From: Verrucomicrobiota bacterium
GTDB lineage: Bacteria; Verrucomicrobiota; Verrucomicrobiia; Limisphaerales; AV2
Direction: 5' to 3'
Length of the DNA stretch: 24,444 bases
Assembly: GCA_003219675.1 (NCBI GenBank)
Contig: QHPW01000135.1
Location: 15,436-39,879, forward strand
Shown here: positions 1-6,377 of the stretch, one piece after another
Layout of the letters: every line of letters starts with the position of its first letter
Numbering within the stretch: the stretch's first letter is position 1
Notes under the pieces: model-generated
The model's database searches: none
The model's input: the letters and a program-made list of their open reading frames with translations, nothing else
What the model was told of the DNA's origin: nothing
Translations under genes and position numbers: made by a program

Positions 1-900
1 CGCCAGGCCTATGCCGGTCCCTTCGTATGCGCTGCGCCCGTGCAACCGTTGGAAAAGAACGAAGATGCGGTCGAGATACTTTTCATCGAAACCGATGCCG
101 TTGTCCTCGACGATGATCTGGCAAAGCGCCTCGGCCTGGCCGTTGCCGGCGGCCTCTGCGGAAGGCGGTTTGAGAATCTGGCCGCGGACTTTGACGACGG
201 GTGGTTTGCCTTCCTGGTGGAACTTGAGGGCGTTGCCGACGAGATTCTGAAACAACTGACGCATTTGCAGCGGATCGGCGTCAATGGCCGGCAACTCGCC
301 CAGTTCCACCTGTCCGCCAGCCTGCTGCACCCGCACTTCCAGGTCGGACAAAACCTCGCGCGCGATCTTCTGGAGGTCCACCGATTCGAATGGGTTCGCC
401 TTGGTGGTCACGCGGGAAAAAGCAAGCAGATCGTCAATCAAAACCTGCATGCGCTTGGCAGCGGCCTGCATTCGTTCGAGATAATCGCTGCCTTCGGCGG
501 CGAGGGCCTTGGCGCAGGCGGCCTTCAAGCGGTCGCCGAACGCCTGCACTTTGCGCAATGGCTCCTGTAAATCGTGCGAAGCCACATAGGCAAAATCCTG
601 GAGTTCGCGGTTGCTGCGCTCCAACCGCACTGCCGTGGCCTTCAGCCTCTCCTCGGTCTGCTTGCGTTCGGCGATTTCCTGCTGCAGTTCTTTGGTCCTT
701 TCCTGAACGCGTTGCTCCAAATAGTCCCGGCCCCGCTCCAGTTCGGCGTCGCGCGCCTGGATTTGTGCCAACATTTCGTTGAAACCGTCGATCAATTCGC
801 CCAGTTCATCGTTGCCGTGCTTGACGGCGCGCAGGGAATAATTTTTCCCCTCCGAGACCTCCCGGGTTGTTTTGGCCAGGTGCAGGATGGGCCGGGACAC
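1..900 (-). CDS. Sensor histidine kinase, C-terminal part (HAMP, HisKA, HATPase); partial at left edge, frameshifted from its N-terminal part
   Basis: Reading the minus strand from about 900 leftwards gives an open frame to the window edge. It starts with a HAMP-like segment (VSRPILHLAKTTREVSEG, then DELGELIDGFNEML), continues as a coiled coil of the type QERTKELQQEIAERKQ, then the HisKA H-box SHDLQEPLRKV (phosphoacceptor His near 570-580), an N-box NLVGNALKFH and a G1 box DNGIGF with GTGIGL at the very edge. This is the kinase half of a membrane two-component sensor. It has no proper start of its own: a GTG at 898-900 exists, but the HAMP normally follows a membrane helix, and that helix is encoded in another frame at 806-1411. 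A one-base shift near 900-910 separates the two. The end of the ATPase domain and any receiver domain lie outside the window. Confidence 0.8.
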   Translation of the reverse strand, partial: MSRPILHLAKTTREVSEGKNYSLRAVKHGNDELGELIDGFNEMLAQIQARDAELERGRDYLEQRVQERTKELQQEIAERKQTEERLKATAVRLERSNRELQDFAYVASHDLQEPLRKVQAFGDRLKAACAKALAAEGSDYLERMQAAAKRMQVLIDDLLAFSRVTTKANPFESVDLQKIAREVLSDLEVRVQQAGGQVELGELPAIDADPLQMRQLFQNLVGNALKFHQEGKPPVVKVRGQILKPPSAEAAGNGQAEALCQIIVEDNGIGFDEKYLDRIFVLFQRLHGRSAYEGTGIGLA

Positions 901-1411
901 GACCGGAGACCGCCAGCACCGCGGCGAGAATGTTGAAGTACTGCTTGAGGCGGTTGTTTAAATCCTGCAAGTCCGACTTCAAATAGACCGCGCCCAAGTC
1001 AAGTCGATTATCAACAATCTCGCGGAAGAGCTCGACGTGGCGGCTCTGAAACAAATGCCGGTTGTACTCCGGCGGCGGCGGAGAGAAATCCCCTCCCGCG
1101 TCCGGTCGCTGGTATTTCGCCAAGACTTTGCCGTCCCGGCTGTAGATGGCGGCGGCGACGACGTGCTTTGCCTTTTTGAGATTGCCCAGGATTTCCGTTG
1201 CGGCTTTCGGGTCTTTGTATTTCAAGGCCGCGGTGCTTTGCGAGCCGATGACGTCGGCCTTGACCGTGAGGTCGTCCACCAGGTCCTGGCGGAATTCGGC
1301 CATTTCGTAAACGACAAAGGCGGCGCAGGCCAGAAGCAGGGTGGCGCTGCTGGTCATCATGATAATGACCGTCAGTTTTCGTTTGAGGGAGACATCCCGC
1401 AGGAAACGCAT
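806..1411 (-). CDS. Sensor histidine kinase, N-terminal part (TM1 and CHASE8-like periplasmic domain), frameshifted
   Basis: Residues 1-12 are basic (RFLRDVSLKRK), a membrane helix covers about 13-35 (LTVIIMMTSSATLLLACAAF), and residues 36-155 resemble the CHASE8 periplasmic sensor domain known from YfiN-type proteins (TVKADVIGSQSTAALKYKDP, then VVAAAIYSRDGKVLAKY). A second hydrophobic stretch, YFNILAAVLAVSG (about 159-171), begins TM2 but stops short. After that the frame reads out-of-family sequence to a TGA at 806-808, while the HAMP continues in a neighbouring frame. TM2 is about ten residues too short, which suggests a small deletion that also moved the frame. The ATG at 1409-1411 lies one base after the TAA of the YfiR-like gene, so the two genes are tightly coupled. 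The product is either a broken sensor or an assembly artefact. Confidence 0.75.
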   Translation of the reverse strand: MRFLRDVSLKRKLTVIIMMTSSATLLLACAAFVVYEMAEFRQDLVDDLTVKADVIGSQSTAALKYKDPKAATEILGNLKKAKHVVAAAIYSRDGKVLAKYQRPDAGGDFSPPPPEYNRHLFQSRHVELFREIVDNRLDLGAVYLKSDLQDLNNRLKQYFNILAAVLAVSGRVPAHPAPGQNNPGGLGGEKLFPARRQARQR

Positions 1412-1412
1412 G

Positions 1413-2039
1413 TTACTTTTGGCCGTCCGAGCGCTCGGTCTTGATGACTTTGGCGAGGCTCAACAATTTCGAACTGATCTTCAACCGCGCCCGTTCCGCG
1501 GCATCCAGACTGATTTCGAGCTGCAGCCTGTTTGTGCCGTCGAGAAAATTGATGATCCCGCCCTCGTGCAAAAACAGTTCCGTCTCGCCCACGGTCAGGA
1601 CGCTCGCGCTTTTGAGCGGTTTGAGAATCAGGGGCAGATAATTCCGTTCCGACGAACTGATGAAAAGAATGTGGCAGGATTTCAGTTCGGCGAGTTTCTT
1701 GCCCTGCTTGACCGCCAGGTCATCCCGGCGCCGGCCCGGAGTTTCTTCACCGCGGAATTCCAATGCTCCCTTGAACCGCTTGATTTGCAGCCTTCGCCCG
1801 TTGATGACCTTGTCTTGCAGTTTGTCCAACTCTGCGCCGAACGGGTCCTTGCCCATGACCCCAACCACGATCGGCGACTTTGCGTCGGGAAACGCCCCTG
1901 CAGGCCATTCAACGAACTCGACGAAGTTAAGCAGGTGGCCGGCTTTGGTTTCATACTCGCCGGGCGGTGTCGCGAGCGAGCGGCCAGAATGGACAAGACA
2001 GGCCACCCATGCAACCCAGGGTAGGATTTTAGGACTCAT
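1413..2039 (-). CDS. YfiR-like (DUF4154) periplasmic protein
   Basis: The protein has 208 residues. Residues 1-23 form a signal peptide (MSPKILPWVAWVACLVHSG, cleavage near SLA-TP). The mature part has the YfiR/DUF4154 pattern: YETKAGHLLNFVEFVEWP near the start, IVVGVMGKDPFG in the middle, CHILFISSSER, then LTVGETELFLHEGGIINF and a C-terminal LQLEISLDAAERARLKISSKLLSLAKV. In the known YfiBNR system, YfiR is a periplasmic repressor of the CHASE8 diguanylate cyclase YfiN. Here the next gene is a CHASE8 histidine kinase, so this protein probably controls a kinase through the same kind of contact; that is inference from gene order. The start follows from the signal peptide. Confidence 0.85.
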   Translation of the reverse strand: MSPKILPWVAWVACLVHSGRSLATPPGEYETKAGHLLNFVEFVEWPAGAFPDAKSPIVVGVMGKDPFGAELDKLQDKVINGRRLQIKRFKGALEFRGEETPGRRRDDLAVKQGKKLAELKSCHILFISSSERNYLPLILKPLKSASVLTVGETELFLHEGGIINFLDGTNRLQLEISLDAAERARLKISSKLLSLAKVIKTERSDGQK

Positions 2040-2342
2040 AAAACAGACCGATGCTTCGCGATTGAATTGGCATACCAGACGAAGAGCCTAAGGGACGCAC
2101 TCGGCAATCACTTCACTTTCGAACTGCGGCGCGATCCATCGCCTTGGCGGCAATGACGGTAACGGGCACGGCATGAGAAGTCAAAAATGCGCTTTGGTGG
2201 AAAACACCGCGTCGTTGGATGTTCCGCTTCACTGGTTTCATCCAGGCAGCATAGCGGATAGGCTTTTGCTCTGCAAGGCGATTTGCCGGTGTCGGAGTTC
2301 ATTTCACTTGACTCCGGGGTGGACTCTTCAAGACTGCTGCTC
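2040..2342. other. Gap between divergent yfiR-like and cupin genes
   Basis: About 300 bases hold no convincing gene. The upstream regions of the leftward YfiR/kinase pair and the rightward cupin gene must lie here, but I cannot point to a clear -35/-10 pair. Open frames crossing this stretch on the minus strand are Arg/Ser-rich shadows of the cupin gene. An in-frame TTG at 2283 could extend the cupin protein into this gap by 20 residues. Confidence 0.4.
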
Positions 2343-2759
2343 ATGGCAAATCCACCGCTGCCAGGCTGGCGTTTCGTTTCATTCGACCAGACTGAGGTCG
2401 AGACACTTCCCGGCAAAACGCACTACTGGCATTGCAAGCCGGGCATGGTCAAGGACACGAATCTCATGTTTGTCCGCGCCCAATTGTCGCCCGGCGAAGC
2501 GCACAAGTTTCATTTTCATCCCCAAATGGAAGAGATCCTCTACGTCCTTTCGGGCACGGCCGAGCAGTGGGTTGAGAAGGAGAAGCGCCTCTTGAAGCCG
2601 GGCGATTCGCTCTATCTTCCGGCCGGTATGGTCCATGGCACCTACAATACAGGCAAGCAGGTGTTTGATTTTCTCGCGGTCCTCTCTCCGGCGAAAAGCG
2701 AAGGGCCGGCGACCGTCGAAATCAGCCACCAGGAACCGTGGAACTCGCTGCGCGCGTGA
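2343..2759 (+). CDS. Cupin-domain protein
   Basis: This is a small single-domain cupin of 138 residues if it starts at the ATG at 2343. Cupin motif 1 is clear (HKFHFHPQMEEILYVLSG, giving the His-X-His...Glu metal ligands) and so is motif 2 (PGDSLYLPAGMVHGTYN, giving the last His ligand). It therefore should bind a metal in a beta-barrel; the substrate cannot be read from the sequence. The start is uncertain: a TTG at 2283 is in frame, with AAGG only two bases upstream, and would add 20 residues that do not look like part of the fold. No ribosome binding site is obvious before either start. The gene lies 81 bases upstream of the lptF/lptG-type gene on the same strand. Confidence 0.82.
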   Translation: MANPPLPGWRFVSFDQTEVETLPGKTHYWHCKPGMVKDTNLMFVRAQLSPGEAHKFHFHPQMEEILYVLSGTAEQWVEKEKRLLKPGDSLYLPAGMVHGTYNTGKQVFDFLAVLSPAKSEGPATVEISHQEPWNSLRA

Positions 2760-2765
2760 GGGTTC

Positions 2766-2809
2766 CTCCTGCTCTCGATCTCGATCCCGATCCTGATTTG
2801 AGATCAGGA
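2766..2809. repeat. CGATCYCGATCC simple repeat ending in a hairpin
   Basis: The gap between the cupin and permease genes contains the near-repeat CTCGATCTCGATCCCGATCC and then a 7-bp stem (TCCTGAT 2791-2797, ATCAGGA 2803-2809) with a TTGAG loop. There is no T-run, so it does not look like an intrinsic terminator. The composition differs from ordinary intergenic DNA in this window and suggests a dispersed low-complexity repeat. Confidence 0.45.
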
Positions 2810-2840
2810 GAATGATCAAGAAAGCCCAAAACGCGCCGGT

Positions 2841-4007
2841 ATGAAAACGCTCCATCTCTATCTGACCCGGCAAGTGCTGGCGACGCTGGCCATGGCGGTG
2901 GCGGTGTTCACGTTCGTGCTGCTGCTCGGCAACGTGCTCAGGGAGATCCTTGCCTTGTTGGTCAGCGGCCAGGCGACGATTGGCCTGGTGCTGCAGGCCG
3001 TCGCGCCGCTGGTTCCCTTCGGTCTGGCCTTCGCGCTGCCCATGGGCCTGTTGACGGCGACCCTGCTGGTCTTTGGCAGGTTCAGCGCCGACCAGGAGTT
3101 GACCGCCGTCCGCGCCGGGGGCGTGAGCCTGGTCGCGCTGATCACGCCGGTGCTTCTGTTGAGTGCGGGCCTGAGTGGGGTTTCGGCGGTGGTCAACCTG
3201 CAGGTCGCGCCGCAATGCCGTGTGGCTTACAAGAATCTTCTGTTTCGCGTCGGCCTGGAGCGCTCGGCTTCTCTGATCTCGGAAGACCGGTTCATGGAGG
3301 ATTTTCACGGCTACGGCGTCTACGTGCACAGGAAAAGCGGAACCAATTTGCTCGGGGTGTTGATTTTCGGTTTGGACGCGGAAGGCAAAATGACCAATTG
3401 CACTCACGCGGCCAGCGCGACGGTGGTCTCCGACCTCGCGAACAACCTCGTGCTTCTTCGGTTGCAGAAAGTCCAAAGATACGACCTTGTCAATTACACC
3501 AGCGTCAGTGAAGTGGACGAACTTTCCCAAACCTTGACCAACAAAGCGCCGACGCAGCCAACGTTCAACGTCTCTTTGAGCGACATGACGTTCCGTCAAC
3601 TTTGCCAGCGACTGCGTGACCTGGAACAACTGAGCGTCCGGACCAGACCGATCGCCCATGCCACGACCGAACAGTTGCGCGAACAGAAACGTCAACTCGA
3701 CGCCGCCAGGGCCGAACTGACCATGCCGGTGCGAGTCCAGATTCATCGGCAAGTCGCGTCTTCGTTCGCCTGCATCGGATTCACGCTGATCGGGATTCCC
3801 CTGGGCATCCGGGCCCACCGCCGCGAAACCAGCGCCGGCGTGGCGATGGCGCTGATTCTCGTGCTGATTTACTACAGCTTCATCCTCGTGGGCCAATCGT
3901 TGGAAACCCGTCCTGAACTCGCCCCACACCTGATTGTGTGGCTGCCCAATCTCACTTTCCAGGCCGTCGGCGCGGTGTTGTTGTGGCGCGCGAATCGCGG
4001 CGTGTAA
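2841..4007 (+). CDS. LptF/LptG family permease (LPS export ABC transporter membrane subunit)
   Basis: The protein has 388 residues and the usual layout of this family: three N-terminal membrane helices (about 11-35, 50-78 and 95-118), a periplasmic jellyroll region (about 120-300) and three C-terminal helices (about 305-322, 332-351 and 362-384). The hallmark after TM2 is FSADQELTAVRAGGVS, and before TM4 it is HRQVASSFACIGFTLIGIPLGI. Such proteins form the membrane channel of the LptB2FGC machine that lifts lipopolysaccharide to the outer membrane. Only one permease is present here, and whether it is the F or the G paralogue cannot be decided. The ATG at 2841 fits the start of TM1. A ten-codon frame ends in TGA overlapping this ATG (ATGA). 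The next gene starts 96 bases downstream. Confidence 0.88.
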   Translation: MKTLHLYLTRQVLATLAMAVAVFTFVLLLGNVLREILALLVSGQATIGLVLQAVAPLVPFGLAFALPMGLLTATLLVFGRFSADQELTAVRAGGVSLVALITPVLLLSAGLSGVSAVVNLQVAPQCRVAYKNLLFRVGLERSASLISEDRFMEDFHGYGVYVHRKSGTNLLGVLIFGLDAEGKMTNCTHAASATVVSDLANNLVLLRLQKVQRYDLVNYTSVSEVDELSQTLTNKAPTQPTFNVSLSDMTFRQLCQRLRDLEQLSVRTRPIAHATTEQLREQKRQLDAARAELTMPVRVQIHRQVASSFACIGFTLIGIPLGIRAHRRETSAGVAMALILVLIYYSFILVGQSLETRPELAPHLIVWLPNLTFQAVGAVLLWRANRGV

Positions 4008-4103
4008 TCCCCGTCTCCCGCGTCTGCCTGCCCGTTTCACCCGTCACGGTTCAGTCCGCTTTCCCGATTGACGCACGCGACCCCTTGAGTTGCACTATCG
4101 CGC

Positions 4104-5651
4104 ATGATTCCGAAGAGACGCTTCCCCATTTTGCTTCGACTGTGCCTGGTTCTGATTTGCTCGACGCTGCTGCTGGCACGGGCGGAGGTCAAGCTGCCCG
4201 GCCTCTTCTCAGACGGCATGGTGTTGCAGCAGGGCGTGCGCGCCCCCATTTGGGGCTGGGCCGACGCAGGGGAAGAGGTCACGGTGAGCTTCCGGGGCAA
4301 AAAGGCCTCTGCGACGGCCAGGGATGGGAAATGGAAGGTGAAGCTGCCGGTCCAGAAGGCCGGCGGTCCGGACATGTTGATCGTCGAAGGCAAAAACAGG
4401 ATCGAGCTGAAAAATGTCCTCGTGGGCGAAGTCTGGATTTGCAGCGGCCAGTCGAACATGGAGTTTCCCTTGAGCCACTCGTTTGAATCGGAGAATGACA
4501 TCGCCAATTCCGCCAATCCAAACCTCCGCCTCTTCCCTGTTCCTAAATTGAAGGCCAACGAACCGGTGGACGATGTCAGGGCCCGTTGGCAGGAATGCAA
4601 CCCGGATACGGTCACAAACTTTTCCGCCGTGGCTTATTACTTTGGCCGCGACCTGCAGAAGGCGCGCGAGGTGCCGGTCGGGTTGATTCACACCTCCTGG
4701 GGCGGCTCGCCGGCGGAGGTTTGGATGAGTGAGAAAGTTCTCGAATCCAATCCCGAATACAAAAATGCGATCCTCGAGGCTTACGGGGCGGCGTTAAAGA
4801 ATTATCAGGACGCGCTCGAAAGATTTAAGAGAGAAGAAGCCGACTTGAAAAGCCAGGACAAGGACGCTGGCCGCAAGCCGCCGTCACCGCCGTTCTGGAA
4901 GCCGGCCGAGCTTTACAACGGCATGATCGCGCCGTTGGCGCCCTACGCCATCAAAGGCGCGATCTGGTATCAAGGCGAATCGAATGCGGGCCGGGCCTGG
5001 CAGTATCGCAGGTTGTTTCCCGACATGATTCGCAACTGGCGCCACGACTGGGGCCAGGGCGATTTTGCCTTTCTCGCGGTGCAACTCGCGCCGTGGGATC
5101 GAAACAAGAAGCGCAACATTGACCAGATCACCGCCACGCCCGTCGACAGCGACTGGGCGGAGCTGCGCGAGGCGCAACTGCTGGCGAGCAGGGTGTTGCC
5201 AAAGGTGGGCCTGGCTGTGATTACGGATGTCGGCGACAAGGACGACATTCATCCGACGAAGAAAGCGCCGGTCGGCGGGCGGCTGGCGCTGCTGGCGAGG
5301 AACATTGCTTACGGAGAGAAGGTCGAATGCTGCGGTCCGCGCTACCGTCAGATGCGGGTCAAAGGCAACCAGGTCATCCTGGACTTTGACCACCTGGGGG
5401 GCGGCCTCGAATCACGCGGCGGCCGTTTGCGCGGATTTGCCGTTTGCGGCCCCGACAAAAGATTCGTTTGGGCCGATGCGAACGTGGACGACGGCAAGGT
5501 GATCGTGAGCAGTCCACAGGTCGGGAAGCCGGTCGCGGTTCGTTACGGCTGGGCCGATTATCCGGTGGTCAACCTGTTCAGCCGCGAAGGGCTGCCGGCT
5601 TCGCCGTTCCGCACGGACGATTTTCCGCTGACCACCGCGCCGAAGAAATGA
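4104..5651 (+). CDS. Sialate O-acetylesterase (secreted SGNH hydrolase)
   Basis: The protein has 515 residues with a signal peptide at 1-27 (basic IPKRR, hydrophobic core, ARA cleavage). SGNH block I is ICSGQSNMEF with the catalytic Ser at 117, block II is TSWGGSPAEVW near 198-207, block III is IWYQGESNA near 287-295, and the catalytic Asp/His lie in GDKDDIHPTKK (Asp380, His383). An N-terminal beta-sandwich (LFSDGMVLQQG...PIWGWA) and a C-terminal domain flank the catalytic core, as in Verrucomicrobia and Bacteroidetes members. It should remove O-acetyl groups from sialic acids or related acetylated glycans in the periplasm or outside the cell. No other carbohydrate gene is next to it, so the real substrate is open. 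All catalytic residues are present. Confidence 0.92.
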   Translation: MIPKRRFPILLRLCLVLICSTLLLARAEVKLPGLFSDGMVLQQGVRAPIWGWADAGEEVTVSFRGKKASATARDGKWKVKLPVQKAGGPDMLIVEGKNRIELKNVLVGEVWICSGQSNMEFPLSHSFESENDIANSANPNLRLFPVPKLKANEPVDDVRARWQECNPDTVTNFSAVAYYFGRDLQKAREVPVGLIHTSWGGSPAEVWMSEKVLESNPEYKNAILEAYGAALKNYQDALERFKREEADLKSQDKDAGRKPPSPPFWKPAELYNGMIAPLAPYAIKGAIWYQGESNAGRAWQYRRLFPDMIRNWRHDWGQGDFAFLAVQLAPWDRNKKRNIDQITATPVDSDWAELREAQLLASRVLPKVGLAVITDVGDKDDIHPTKKAPVGGRLALLARNIAYGEKVECCGPRYRQMRVKGNQVILDFDHLGGGLESRGGRLRGFAVCGPDKRFVWADANVDDGKVIVSSPQVGKPVAVRYGWADYPVVNLFSREGLPASPFRTDDFPLTTAPKK

Positions 5652-5789
5652 TGGGACTGGAGCGGCGTTCCTTTCGTCATTCGACATTGGGCCTTCGCCA
5701 TTGCGTTCATCCCTTCGCGATTTTACAAATCCGTGACAAAAGGCCTCGCGCCATTGGGCTAGTCTGGCCGCAACTGCATCACCACTCCG

Positions 5790-6377
5790 ATGACGAGGCC
5801 GCATCTCAACCGAAAACCGAAGTTCTTCTGGCAGGCTGCGTTGATCCTCCTTCCCATCGTCGTGCTGGCGGCAATGGGGTTCTTTTCGTTGCGACAGGAC
5901 AAACTGCTGGCCGAGCAGGAGGCGCGCGAGCGGGCGGCGGCGATTGCCGCGCCGTTGGCGCGCGAACTCGGCCTGCGTCTGAAAATGGAGGTGGATGAGT
6001 TCGCAGAAGCAAGTCGGCGACATGAAGAGGCGACCGGCTTGCTTGGCGGGACGCTGCGGGCCGGTCCGGGTCAGGATGCGGCCGAGGAGATTCGCAAAGC
6101 ACAGGCGATTGCCACCCGCTGGCAACAGGAGCATCCGGGAATCCCGCTGCGCGATCTTCCCTTGGCGCGATGTTTCGTTCTCGATGGAGTGCTCTTCAAA
6201 CCGCGAAACTACGACCCCGCGCCGCAGCCGCCGGATTGGTATGCCCATCTGAGCGGCCCGATGATGGAACAATGGAACGCGGCTGAGGCCGCCTGGAACC
6301 AGCGACGCGACTCGGCATCCAGCCGCGCGATTTCGACGATGGTCTGCGCAACAACGCCGAACTCAAGCTGCTCTTGA
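5790..6377 (+). CDS. Sensor histidine kinase, N-terminal part (TM1 and sensor region), frameshifted
   Basis: A basic start (TRPHLNRKPK) is followed by a membrane helix (about residues 12-33, FWQAALILLPIVVLAAMGFF) and a helical periplasmic region with EARERAAAIAAPLARELGLRL. Near 6300 the reading changes: this frame ends as QRRDSASSRA... to a TGA, while the -1 frame gives RLGIQPRDFDDGLRNNAELK and leads straight into the kinase part. The loss of one base near 6295-6325 explains this. The gene is therefore one sensor kinase spanning 5790-8086 in the ancestor or in the true genome. The ATG has no clear ribosome binding site. I do not recognise the sensor domain. Confidence 0.75.
   Translation: MTRPHLNRKPKFFWQAALILLPIVVLAAMGFFSLRQDKLLAEQEARERAAAIAAPLARELGLRLKMEVDEFAEASRRHEEATGLLGGTLRAGPGQDAAEEIRKAQAIATRWQQEHPGIPLRDLPLARCFVLDGVLFKPRNYDPAPQPPDWYAHLSGPMMEQWNAAEAAWNQRRDSASSRAISTMVCATTPNSSCS

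Noticed and set aside
2379..4040. Open frame of 553 codons on the minus strand
   Set aside because: It runs antisense to the cupin and LptF/LptG genes, is rich in Arg, Gln and His and has no domain; the plus-strand permease has clear family motifs.
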